This document shows positions 48,380 through 64,000 of a stretch of 64,000 nucleotides of DNA, piece after piece (the first letter of the stretch is position 1; the number at the start of each line of letters is the position of its first letter). The position numbers and the translations under genes were made by a program. Under the pieces are notes generated by a model, which saw only the letters and a list, made by a program, of their open reading frames with translations, made no database searches and was not told the DNA's origin. The DNA lies in NCBI RefSeq assembly GCF_002443255.2, contig NW_019211458.1:36016096-36080095 (forward strand), given 5' to 3'. The stretch is from Varroa destructor. Taxonomy: Eukaryota > Arthropoda > Arachnida > Mesostigmata > Varroidae.

Positions 48380-51300
48380 GCCTAGCCAGACACATCACCA
48401 CTGAATCATCGTTTAAGCTAACAGCGGCAGATTATGACAGTTGTTACTATGGGTAAAACAGCGAAACGATTACTGATTTGACAGAAACGTAATAGATATA
48501 GGTTTATTGTATATTATATGTATATTATATAGACAGACAGATTGCTAACACTGGACAATGAAAAGGAGATCGTATAAACAGAGCTGTCAAAGACATTGCT
48601 GGTCGACTGTCGATTTTCTCCAAAGGAGGAGGACCGCACGTGCAAGGCATAACGTTTTCCCACAATGCCAACTTGTGCAAAATGAAATTATACTAAATTA
48701 GTTTCTCAAGTTAAATTTACCTTTGAGAGTTGTCTACATCCGTATTTGGCCCGGCTTTAGTAAATTCTAGTATAAAAGAAGTCCACACTGTGTCAGTTTA
48801 CGATATATTAAACTGGAATTGCGTAGTTTCTATTGTCGTAGAAACAGATGTTTCAATCAAAATCATCACGTTTCGTCCACGATAAGCGATGACAATAGCA
48901 AAAACAACGCTAAGGGTCCTTACAACAGCAACAACAATGATATATGGGAGCGATTATTGACCTAGCATTTGTTTCTTCGTTCCGTCAATCGCTCGATTTA
49001 CCTCTATCCGCTCAGCCGGTGCTCTAATACAGCCAGCGCGAACAGCTGCGACAGCCGGCGTTCAACGCCGCTGCCGATGATGCTAAAAAAAAAATTGCGG
49101 ATGGCTAGCCCAACCGGCAAGCATTATTAAATACGCAGGAAGAAAAGCTTCGTTTGTCGCTAGCCCTCCTACTAAACCCGCACCTATACGATTCTACTAT
49201 GATAGCCACAGCCCGTTCGCTTTGACTCCGCCAGTTGAACCACTTCGTAATGTTTACCTTAATGTTTATTAAAGCTTACCGGTGGTAAAACGGCTGTAGA
49301 AACAAGAGGCATGGCAAATGGCAATATAATAGTAAGCAAAGAACATGAACGGCAACAAAAGCCGGTAGTGGACAGATTATCGGTTAAAAAAATTACATTA
49401 GTTGCTTATGATACTTTGCATAACGCATTTTTTTTTACTGAATAAACATTTTCGTTAGCTATTTAAAGCATACATGCTGCAGTATATTAAGTGGTTAGTC
49501 TTTGGCGAAACAACAATAGCTGCGAGGTAGCGTTGGCTTGGCAACGGCGAGCTGTTCGGAAAAAATGAACCTTGTCAAACCTGCATTGTGCGATATTTTT
49601 TGCTGAAAGGAATTTTACGATATTCCCAATTGCATATAATGGCCCCGTTGATAATTCTACTACCCATATGCAGAACCGTTGGTATCGAGTTGTAGCACGG
49701 TAACTCTTTTCGGTAAAATCCGCGTAAAAAACTCCATTGGCCAATTTTAGGATGTCCGTTCTGTCTGTGGATGTGCCTAGTATCGCAAATATTTAAGTAC
49801 CGACGTCATTAATAGCTAAACAAGAAATATCAGCTCGTACACATTTGAAAACATCGCTTACAGAGGTTCAATTTAACCTAGTTAGAGCAATTCAGCTTAA
49901 AGATTTGCTAGCATAGCAACAATGAGCTCAACAATGGGTCGATAGGAAAGTGACTACCGATAAAAAAAAGTATTACGGAATGAATTAACACCGTTCAGTG
50001 TTAAATACAAACTTACTGAATGCAAACTAGACGTCTGTTACCATCAGCGCGATTAGTCTAATCGAATCGTAGCTGTGGACCCAGCCATCATTGTCCAGCT
50101 TAGTGGGGCCCATCGCCGGTTCTGTCGATCGTTGTTACAGCAGTGGAAAGTAGTTTTACTTTAAATGCCGTCTCTTTAATGAGGATAACAATTAATAAGA
50201 GGGTGCCCAAAGCTAGTCAACTTACTCCATCGATAGCTGGCTGAATAGCTGTGCCAAAGGCAACCACGCCATCGACGTACATCTACAGATTTTTCACAGC
50301 ATAATATTGCTGCTCCAGTGAGATGTAGCAAGTTGAATTTGATTGGTATATACCATAACCTTCCTATTAAACGAATAAACAATGCAGAATAGCAATACGC
50401 TATTCTGAGATGCTCTGACGAGGCGAAAACGGAAATGACATCCGCAACGAACGCGGGTGCTGCACTTGGTTAAAGAGCACCGCTTTGAGCAAAAGATGTA
50501 AAGATGCTGTTGGCTTACGTCATCCAATAACAGTGCCCCAGGCCACCGCTCGGGAAGTTGTCTGCAGTTCGAATCTCCACCTCTTTTCCGGGTCTTGTTC
50601 ACACATAACAATAAAATGGATATATTTTATTCCCTTATATGCGTCAATGCAGGCGCATAAAGGGATTATTTTGCCATAGAGGGCACTATTTTGACTTTAC
50701 TGGGTGGCAAAGAAATGTACACGTGTAAGTAGGAGCTGTCGTTTTCACTTTCCACGGGCATTTTGTCTCGAAGCGAATGACTCAGTGAGTTTCATAGCCG
50801 CCATTATCGATCGAGATAGCAGCTGGACAGAAGCCAGCGAATCACCTTGCAAGAAAAGAAATATGAGCATTCACACGTTTGGACAAACCTTCACCACCTT
50901 GGCGACTGTCTGACCAGCCGTAATCCAGATAAGAAACTTTCCGCTGTCCGAGTGCCGCCATACCATCTATAAAAGTAAAAGGTGTGTGGAAGGTTACCGT
51001 ATAATCGTTAAGTCAAATTTATCAGCAATCATTAATTATATAATAATATATGTAATGACTCAGCCCGATTTAATATTCGTTTTCTATATTGAAGATGCTA
51101 ACTGACACGACCATTTGAACCATATATCTAGATGAGGTGTATCACATGCATCCGTGTGAGCACACATTGTACTTCCAGCTAACGAGAGCTAGAAATGACA
51201 ACTATGATTATGATCCTAAATCTTCAACGTGAAAGGCTTGTATATAATGGTATCAGTTTTTTCAGCACGGATGAGAACTGCACGTTACGCGACAATGCAG

Positions 51301-52606
51301 GTTTACATCTCCTACTGAATAATGGCGTCGCCGATGGCCCACCTGCTGCCACGATTTTGGCATTTTCGTCCGCTACTAGGCTAGCCGCAGCGTTTCTGCG
51401 TTGGCGTACACAAAACTGATGAAACCAGAAAAAAGATGAGAATCGCTTCAAGGCTACCAACAACTGTGACTTAGATATTCATAAATATCTTGGCCAAATC
51501 CATTGCGACGCCAGCGGCGACGGACGCATCCGTCGATCGTAAATCATCATAACCATCAGTCTACATACACATAATAAACCTCCCTTACCCGTATCAATTT
51601 ATAACTGCTAAATGAAGGAAGATGTAAAGCCAATTTTGTTAACAATTAGTTCCATTTATACTCAAAAAATATATCAAATCTCATGGATATGTATTTAGAC
51701 AGTTCTCGGTCGCGTTTTGTTCTTCCCCTATCTAATGTTGGAGCACAGCCTTGACGCGTGCGGTGGAGTTGCACGCATGAAGAACTACGCAATGGCCACG
51801 GTAGAAGGGCTATACAATGAATGGCCTGTCAGTTCGATCGCATTCGCTAATGTCGCTCGGTGAATACAGTAGCGTCCGGGATGGGCCGCTCAGCTGAGCG
51901 ACAATAGGCTGAATTACATCGAACAGGCATGGATAGCCGCGTTTCTGATTACCACCGTCGGCTACTAGACACAATATAACAGGAGTTGAGCTCTAGGACG
52001 AGATCATAGGCGACTTGATGGTAGCTCAGAGGACTTCTTATAGCTGCAATTACTTCGATAGATGGCTTTAGATAGTTTTGTAACTCCGTAGTCAAGTAAC
52101 ACGATGCCCCGACAACAGCCGGCGAGCGATGGCTTGTCACATCGATGAGGTTGTAATATGTTTGCAACAGCTGAACGTAACATAAAGATGTTTCTAGGTG
52201 GTCCGGAGACAGACCCTCTTCGGCTCTTTCTCTCTACACAGACTTCACTTTTTCCTCTCTAGTATTGCCGTCAGAATAATCCAATAATACACAGGTGACA
52301 AAAAGGACTAGTCGGCCATTTTCGGTTGCGAATTTCGGCCACCTAGTTCTCCCAGCTTTTCTAATCTTGCCTTGCACTCACCCAGACACGCATCAGCGTC
52401 GACTGTACGTTCACATATCCAAATGTAATGAAATGAAATCCAAACGTGTCGTTTCTTCGTTTAACCGCACAAATTGCACACAGTGGCACTGTACTTCGTT
52501 CATACGGGATTCGGGATAGACAGAACAGTATTTCCACCCATAAATTTTTTCCTAGTTTCAATAATCATATATATGGAGCATTAAGCAAACACAATAAATG
52601 GTAGCT

Positions 52607-52933
52607 TCACATACACACTGACCTCGTTCTTAGGTTGATTCTCAGTGGCAGTGGTACTATGGCAAGCACGATCATAAGCACAAAACCTCCCCCACGAGCG
52701 ATGGATTCATATCCATCTTTGTTTCTAATCTTCCTTCTGTCCGTCCGCCGAAGCAGAACTTCATCCGCACATTCATTCACTTTACGACGAAGAAGCCACA
52801 TAACCCCTACGCGTACTGTTGGGAAAAACAGGCCACTGGTGGCGGTCCGACACGAGGCATCGTTGCTTAACGACGACGACGACGACAACAACAACAACAA
52901 CCACAACCGATAACAGCAGCAGGACCGCACCAT
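52607..52933 (-). other. Possible first exon encoding a signal-peptide-like N-terminus
   Basis: The minus-strand ATG at 52933 gives MVRSCCCYRLWLLLLLSSSS, a signal-peptide-like start, then a basic region and a hydrophobic segment (GGGFVLMIVLAIVPLPL). A donor ACGAG|GTCAGT follows about 20 bases past it. The Leu/Ser run is encoded by a trinucleotide repeat, which weakens the case. Confidence 0.22.
52869..52907. repeat. (GAC)n(AAC)n trinucleotide repeat
   Basis: Six GAC units followed by AAC units. Confidence 0.8.
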
Positions 52934-53689
52934 CGACTGCCCCGTGCCGCAGTTGCTAGAACTCGTACTTCTACACTGAGCGCTGTCGCCAAATAGTCGT
53001 CGTCAGCCTGCCATCACTCGTTGGAGAACGAGTGGATCTGTAGCGCTTAGCGCCATTTCTGTAGACGACCTGCCTGTATCTATTCTCTCGCATCATTAAC
53101 AACCTGCTATACGATTTGATGTAAAGGTTCATGTAGTGCCTTGCTTTTACCTATGATTCTGAACGTATAATTTCATAAATATAATAAATGTTTATCTTTC
53201 TAGTCGTTTGCAGTAGCTTTCATCATGTTCTGCGAGGAAATGAGTTAATCCTATCACACATTAGGTGTTGATAGCTTTGCCTGCTATTATAAACAGACAA
53301 ACTATTTCCAATGCGGAATTCGTAACTGCGTCATTATTGCGCCATATATATTTGTTTCCGCCTATTTCCTAGAACACACTAGTTATACTGCTACCACTGC
53401 TTTTGCAGGTTCATCTGAGGAGGTGCAGGCCGACAGGCAGCCGGGCAAGAAAGCAAATAAGAAGATGGGTTTGCCAATTGCAATATCTAACATTGACTGG
53501 GATTCGTTGAATGGCATAAGAGCGACTCATCTATCCACATAATACCATATATCTAAGACACATTTCTATGCATGTACTCACTTGAACGGAAGTCTTGGAG
53601 CAGTGGGTTCGACTGTACTCGTTGTTACTGCTGCTTCCTGCGTACACCGTCGCCGCTGCCAGTTCGACCAGCTGCTGACGGTGATGTGC

Positions 53690-53738
53690 TAGCCAGCCAG
53701 CCAGCCAGCCAGCCAGCTAGCTAGCCAGCCAGCCAGCT
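53690..53738. repeat. (CCAG)n tetranucleotide repeat
   Basis: About eleven CCAG/CTAG units at the left edge of a GC-rich island. Confidence 0.85.
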
Positions 53739-53817
53739 AAGTGATGATGATGAAGGTGGTGGGCGATAGATAATGGCTTATGGTAATAGTTAATTTGGCT
53801 GGATTAGCTCCAAAAGC

Positions 53818-54420
53818 GTGGCCGGGGATCTAAGGACGAAGCGTTACTGGCCGGGCCGCAACGGCGCGGATGTTATCCGGGGGGGCCAGGGGCATGATCT
53901 CGAAGCAAACGGTGGTGAACGATGTTCACACCTCGTTCACTCACACAACACGACGACCGACAGCTTACTGGCGCTGCCACTGCTACTGAGCTCGTTCGAC
54001 GGCCGTAGCCCAGAGGCAGGCCACAGCAATGCTGCTGCTGCTGTTGTCTGTGCTGCTAATGCAGACAACACCGATGATTTGGGTCGTGCGCACCCAACAG
54101 GGACACGGTCTGACGGACGGCGCGCAGACACCGACACACCACACACCATTCGCCCTGACCAACAACTAGCGACTCTTATGAAAGCAGTGAAGATGAAGAA
54201 AAAATGTGTCTGAATAGCGGGGAACAAGCAGACGATCTTGCCCGCCGTCGCTCGCTAAACATGAGCACGGCTCCGACCTGTTCGTTGATCGACTCAGCAG
54301 TGCTCGAGCGCTGGTGCGCACTAATGGCGGCAGCGACAGGGCCGATACTAGCGCCACCACTGTTAATGGCCAAAGTACAGTGACGACTGTGAGAGACGAG
54401 GCGACGAAAGAAAGATAACC
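53818..54420. other. GC-rich island
   Basis: About 600 bases of markedly higher GC and CpG than the flanks, with overlapping open frames on both strands (up to 131 plus-strand codons from a GTG, 96 minus-strand codons). No convincing start with splice sites. A promoter or 5' UTR region is as likely as a coding exon. Confidence 0.3.
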
Positions 54421-57400
54421 AACCTACTAACATATAAAAGGCGAGATATCAACATCAAAAACGGACAAACAAAATGGCAAACAAATGCAGAGTGGGGATC
54501 CCGCTGTCGAATACCCTACTAGTTGCCAAGGTCAACGAACGGCTGCAAGAGACAACGGCGACGCAAACTTGACTATGTAATGTGCCCGGGTGTTTTGAAG
54601 GCGGTCCGCCAGGGGGCACAGATATTGTAGGCGATAGACAAATAGGGAGATAGTCGGATGGTTTTGAATAATGCGAATGCGCGCACGTGCAAAATTTTAG
54701 GCAATCTAAATACAATTTATGAATCAAAGTCAATGCTTCGTGTCAGTCCTTCACGTCCGATACTGCCGTTAGGCGTTTCCTCAGAGAACGAATCTTTACC
54801 ACAAACAATCTATAAAAATATGTTAGTTATTCATTGATACGCGGCCTTTTATAAATAGGGTAACGAACATATAACAGAAGAATATTAATATACAGGAAAA
54901 ATGAATGCAGTAAATGTTTGCCTTGCCCATGCCTTTAGAGGGTCACCCTATAACAGTTCTTATTCTTAACCTTATGCTTAACATGGTATAATATTGACAT
55001 GATTTTTAACATATACAATTTCAGATGAAAAGTCGCAGTGATAGTATGGAACAGAAAAATTAGGCCTTGGAAATCATTATAAATGGCTTAAAGGTGGACA
55101 GAAATTTCACTGTTTCACATAAATTTTGTCTACCAACAGCAAAACTTCGTATCAAGTCATACATAGCAAGTAAGCCTCCGCAATGGAGTCGCCGGTAGGC
55201 TAAATATTGACTCAGAGATTTCGAAAATAGTGCCAATCTATGGCGGTACGAACCAGCTTTGTCCATTAGAGACAGAGAAACAATGAAGAAACACACTACA
55301 AATGCTGGGATCTTTCGAATCGTCTATCAGTTATTTTTATGAGACAACAAATTTTAAAAAATTCGGACAAGGCAATGTGTGGCTATTCTATTTCTGCCTA
55401 TCAGGCTCGCCGACATAAAGGTCTAACAACTATATGCAAATACGTCAAACGAATAACTCCGTGGACCCTTAAATCAAAAAAAAACCGAGCGCATCCCAAT
55501 ACTCTACGACGAGTCATGGATGCTGCGGCAGCTATGCAGGTAGTAGAATACAAATTTATCTGAAAAAATCTCCTGAGAATACCAAGAACATAAGCACAAA
55601 TGAAAGACCTCGTTATACTTTACCTTTTATCTTTCAAATACAATAAATCATTTTTTTGCTAATTCGTAGAGTGTCGCATTGAGGATTGAGCAAAGATCGA
55701 ATTTGCTTCGCAATAATTGTGAAACATTTTGTCTGTTCATATATATGTATCTGTAGGTCTGCCTTTTTTGACAGTTTGTTGCAAGTAAAAAATACATCGG
55801 TCTGTAGAGGAGTAATGTCAAAACCAATCAACTATAATTACTAGAACTGTGACTGACCTGATAGTATCACTCGACTGTACAGTAACAATTAGGATCGCAG
55901 CATATATACAAAACAATATATGCTCACTACAGGCCGTACGGAAAGTTTGCCTACGCAAACAGTTGTCACATTTTTTTAGTAAGTTCTTTTCCAGCTATAT
56001 AGTTTTTACCTATGATTACTTATAAAAGCTATGCGCAAACAATTTGAAACATTTCTAAGCGTTTACTGACTACATATATTTTTTGTATATATATGTATCT
56101 AAAAACTTTGATTTAACAGTATAGGGTTCTAACTATTATGAATACTGTTACTGCATGCTTATAGTTTTGCGCTCTTAAATGACCTCGAAGTTTTCGGATT
56201 GCCAGTTTTCTCATTATTTAATATTTTAGATATCAAAGGCAAGTTATAGCATATGAATAACAATAATAACATAATTAAGTTTTCTTTTTCTGTGTGCCGA
56301 TGGGCTTAAGCAGCTCAAATGTATATATGTTTTTGCAAACGACGGCTCCATAGAAAATGATCTCGATTAAACCCGAGTTATCATCAGTGATTAAAAATGG
56401 GTCGATTCCACACAGGAGCTTGTACCTAAGGCCTTGTCTTTGTTTGGAGGATAGCTCTATAACCCATTTTTAAGCGCCTTACTGTCATGACTAAATACTT
56501 ATACAAAACTCAAGATTTCTCGATTAGTTGAAAAAACAGGAATTTACTTTGTGTCATGAAGAATATACATTTAAGCTGCTTAAGCTCATCGGCACACAAG
56601 TATCATACTATATATTATATTGTGTATTACATATATATATATATATGTATAGTTGTATAGTTAATTATGTCTTATCAACATTAAGATTTCCTAGCGTCTT
56701 ACCTTTTATTAGAGTTAATGTTGTGCTCTCTGCCAGTTTTTTGTTAGATCTGGGATGGATTATAGTCACACCGTTGGTACTACTAATGCTAAAGAAACTC
56801 TAAATTCAGATGATAGACGCGAATCAAGAAAACCACAGTTCATACTGCAACAGCAAGTTCCGGTCGCAAGTACTACTGAAAAATGATACCTATACATTTA
56901 GTGCAGCAAGTCTCTCTCCAACATATCTTCTACATAGATGAGAAACTAAAGGCCTGAACGAGCGTCGAAGGCTAATGCATATACAGCCGTATTAGGCCGT
57001 AGTTTTTCTCGATCTTCCTGAAACGGAACGTATAAAAAGAACTTAGTAACCTGTGTGGTAGCAACTGTTTTCAAATTATATCATAATTGATTCAGCTAAT
57101 TGATTTAAGAAACTCGACATTATTATTGAAAGCAACATCAAAGTATATGTATGTGTGTATATAATTTCATGCTACTTTTGAAGCTATTTTACAGGGCGTT
57201 TGGTATCCTACAACTGATTCATTGCAATGTCGTTATGCGGCTTGTCACTATGCCACTACTGTAACAGTAATATCTTTATTTAAAATTTGCGGTATTTAAC
57301 GCAACCTTTGTGTGCAAACAGTATGTAACAAGTACTTTACCATTGGATTATAACCGAAGATCAACAAAAGATAACTTTGACGTGATCATTAGCTGCAAAC

Positions 57401-59485
57401 ATGCGACAAACTGGCATGTCAGAGCACACGGTGTTCGACACCAACCACCTCGTGCTCTGGATAACAGTCAACGTACTATTCATCCTCAAGCAATACAGGT
57501 AACCGTTGGTATCTATGTAAGTTGTCTATCAAGACTGAATTCGTCGACTGAAGGTAAAGGCTGATGGGGTCCACACTGATAGCAAACAGATCCAGACGAA
57601 GGCAATATAGCGAGACAAATTTAATAGAACTAATTTCTTTTATGAAACTAGGATCAACCATTGTGGGCCAAAGCTTTATGAAGACGATCGTCGATTTCGA
57701 ACAAATTTCTATCTAACAATACGGGGATAAGCCTGGTCGAAAATATGCAAACTTTTAAAACCTTTTTTACCACAACGAGATATGTGCAATCCCGCTTCAT
57801 CTACTTCATCGACTGCATTCAGGACAATGAAAGGCGTAGCGAAATTTGCAAAACTCCTGAAAAGCAGCTTATTGGTTGACTTTCATGAACTCGATTAGTT
57901 GTACGTCACGGACGTTGCAAAAAGGTCGGGCAGGAAATTACCTACAATATTGGTGCTTTAAAAAATCTTAGAAGTTCATACGGAGGGACAGTGGGGTACA
58001 CTAAATACGTTAAATTTACTATCTTCTAGCAAGCACCTTAATTATTTTATACCAGTTGTTGAGAGCACTCTTGAGCACGGCAAATATTCTGTACAAGAAT
58101 TTGAAATTTTTTGTGAACGCCAAAGGTAATCGGGTGTCTCCTTTACTTGAGAGTGTAAACCAAAGTCGACGACAGCAATATATCTAAATGAGCTTCGTTT
58201 TAAGATAATTGTGTAAATATTTCCACGTAAGCAATGATGGATTCGATGATTAAACTTTGCACTGCGGGAAGCTATTGTGTGTCAACAATGCTTAATGATT
58301 CTTCTGTAGTCGATATAATGCACTGTAGGTAATTTCTCAATTATTGCGAGTCAGTCTAGACTAAATTGCCATAAAAGGTTCACATATGAGAGAATATCTA
58401 GTAGATGTCACGATATAGCCGAAAATGTTTGCTCTCAAGTTCAATTAACATCTTTTTCCAGGGAGGCATATACTAACTTCCAAACTCTATAGTTCCTTGA
58501 TTGATTATTTCAAATACAAAAAAAAATTGTACACTTCATCGAATTTTGCGAATGTAGATGAAGTTGAAGTTTTTCCCTAACTCTTTAGAAAAAGAAATTT
58601 TTCTCAATTTGTTATTAGGAATCTAAGTTGAAATGTGGAGTTCTAGGAAAAGAAGATATATATTTGTTCTAATGCGTTAGATGTGTTATAGGGCTAGGAG
58701 GTTGACATTGATTGATTTGATTACGTTTACAACATCGGAACGTCGCAATTCCCCCAAAAAATTTACTTAACACTTTTAATTCATATGCTACATATGACAA
58801 CTCGTTAGCAGACGTACTTTCAGAACTTTGATTTAATTGCCATTATATAGTTTCACGTGATTTTTAGCAGAGAAGTGTATGAAATGTGCTTGTTTCGTCA
58901 TAACCCAGCCTCTAGAGTAATCTGTGTCTGTGCTGTGTTATATTTTTATTATATGAATACAGCAATTGTTTCTTACTTGACTTTTACGCTCATTTTTTAC
59001 ATAGGTATTTACCACCTAAACTTTTGGTTGGCACAAACGAATGGAAATATAGCTCACACTTTGCGCGCCACACGTTTTGAAAAAGGGAACTCTCTCCACT
59101 TTGCCGCCGGTCGCCGATAAGTGTAGAGATGATTCTTCGTGTCGAGACCTTGCTAAACAGTGTCGTTCGCCTGTGGGAGGAAGAGGTTGGCTGTGAGCAG
59201 TATTTTATTTCGTACTCGTAAGCCCTGCTCAAATAAGGGAGGGAGCAAGCGAGCAGACCCCCGCTGAGCGTTGTGCAGTGTGTGAGTCTGTATTTAACGT
59301 AAAGGCAACCTCTCTGTGTCCAGTGATAAGTAGTATTGGCCCTGCTATTATTCTTATTAGAAGAAGTTTCGAGAGCTGCTCCAGCCGGTTTCGGGTGCGC
59401 CGAAATCCATTGCTCCTCTTGCTATCCATGAGCTCCACGTTAACGAAAGACACTCGATAAGAGAACGACTGTTGGGTTCGGTGTT
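54421..59485. other. Intergenic region upstream of slowmo
   Basis: AT-rich with TA microsatellites (for example 56630-56650). GC content rises at 59100-59460, probably the slowmo promoter side. Confidence 0.5.
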
Positions 59486-59550
59486 AATTTAGATCAGTGT
59501 GCGGTGATTCTCTAAGTGAAGTGTCACAATTTTTGGAACGTGTAATCATC
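59486..59550 (+). promoter_or_regulatory. Possible slowmo transcription start (Inr-like TCAGTG) and 5' UTR
   Basis: A TCAGTG match to the arthropod initiator lies at 59494-59499, giving a 5' UTR of about 55 nt. There is no TATA box and no clear downstream promoter element. The GC-richer block 59100-59460 just upstream is a plausible promoter region, and the true start could be further left. Motif match only. Confidence 0.3.
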
Positions 59551-63041
<3,491 letters not shown>

Positions 63042-64000
63042 GTAAGTGCCTTTTCATGTACGTGTGTTACATGTGATACTGATATGAGGTTATTCATAAT
63101 ACCAGTGGAAGCTAGTATATGATAGCAAATTTAAACATTGTGTTATTTTACAGTTAGTTAACTAGAGCGTTAGAATGCGAAATCCCAAAAGATTTTGTAT
63201 GTCTTTACCGTGCATCATATTTGGGAACGTTAATACCGGAAAATCTAAAGCCTCACAAAAGAAAGATCTCACATACGTATTTACTTCTCCCATGTGTATG
63301 TCTCTATGTAATCGTATTGCAAAACTATTGTTTAGTTCTGTTTTTATCGTATTTTTTCTTTACGATTATGGCGATTTTTGGCTTTGTTTAGACATGACTC
63401 GTTACGCACAAAAAGCCCTTTAACGGGCATTTTGAAGGCCAACTTTTAGGACAACTGCTAGCTGACCGTCGGGTCGCTGTACTTTGATACAAAAGAACAC
63501 GTATTCCTGTTTTGGTGAATCTATAAGATCTAGTGGTCCTGCGGCTGCTGGTAACTTTTACTGTAATTAAGTAACTTTGAAAGGTTCGCAAGTACTTCGT
63601 AAGCTGCGTTTGAATGAAAGCATTCTGTGAGGTCTACTCACTCGCTATTATCGTGGTTACTTGACGGCATATATCTTAATTCAGATGAGTACCCCGAAGT
63701 ACAGCCTCGGTTTGACATTTTGAGTGTCGTTTTTTCGTTGTTGGCGTAACTGCCAGATTTGATAAAACTAAATAGTGACATTACTTACTGGATTTCGCTA
63801 GTTGCCAAACTTTAATTTTACCTTTCATTCATATGAATTCACCTTTGCATTAAGATAGTTTACCTTTGCTTTCGTCGTTCCCTAATGCCACCTCATACTG
63901 ATCGAGGAATGTTGTAACATAATATAGTAAAAAAAGAAGACAGTCAATAGTAGGTTACAATAATGTTGTAAAAATTCGCGCGCTAATTGTCTAACTCATG
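63042..64000 (+). other. slowmo intron 3 (incomplete)
   Basis: Begins with GTAAGTGCC. No sequence resembling the next part of the PRELI domain is found before the window ends. Confidence 0.7.

Larger units (their letters stand above)
47681..52606. other. Intergenic region, mostly without features
   Basis: Apart from the palindrome and TA repeat, no feature is supported. A block at 51220-51460 is open in both directions but lacks splice sites. Confidence 0.5.

Noticed and set aside
50520..50600. tRNA-like B-box GTTCGAATC
   Set aside because: Flanking bases do not form the T-arm or an acceptor stem.
63043..64000. Fourth slowmo exon
   Set aside because: Read in all frames for the second half of the PRELI domain; nothing matching was found, so the exon must lie beyond the window.

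Overview
This is eukaryotic, arthropod-type DNA: AT-rich, sparsely genic, with multi-exon genes, GT-AG introns, microsatellites, a decayed LINE-like retroelement and a 25-base assembly gap (11750-11774). No operons, Shine-Dalgarno sites, CRISPR or prokaryotic features are present. A mite or other arachnid is a reasonable guess from the slowmo protein and the base composition, but the sequence alone does not prove it.

Two genes are well supported. (1) On the minus strand, 24106 down to about 14820, a five-exon gene encodes a predicted 1256-residue RNA-binding-type protein. In order it has an N-terminal PWI-like (CCDC43-like) helical domain, a low-complexity middle with an uninterrupted 55-glutamine tract, a short coiled-coil region, two tandem CCCH zinc fingers, a His-rich stretch and a Lys-rich tail. 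All four introns have consensus splice sites and matching phases, and an AATAAA lies about 200 nt past the stop. The last exon shows a frame conflict. (2) On the plus strand from 59551 to beyond the right edge lies the 5' part (three coding exons, 95 residues) of slowmo/PRELID3, an intramitochondrial phospholipid-transfer protein.

Layout: 1-14.3 kb is AT-rich, with two hairpins and a few candidate exons. 14.8-24.1 kb is the CCCH gene. 25.4-25.6 kb is a possible divergent first exon. 25.6-31.5 kb is mostly featureless apart from one long minus-strand open frame. 31.58-32.05 kb is a reverse-transcriptase relic. 33-59 kb is intergenic or long-intron DNA with GC-rich islands, isolated splice-like signals, a possible compact transcription unit at 39.8-40.3 kb, a perfect 28-bp hairpin at 38.03-38.09 kb and a long AT cruciform at 48.3 kb. 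59.2-64 kb is slowmo.

The two solid genes have no obvious functional link: one is probably an RNA-associated regulator, the other a mitochondrial lipid-transfer factor. Everything between them is low confidence and is marked so.
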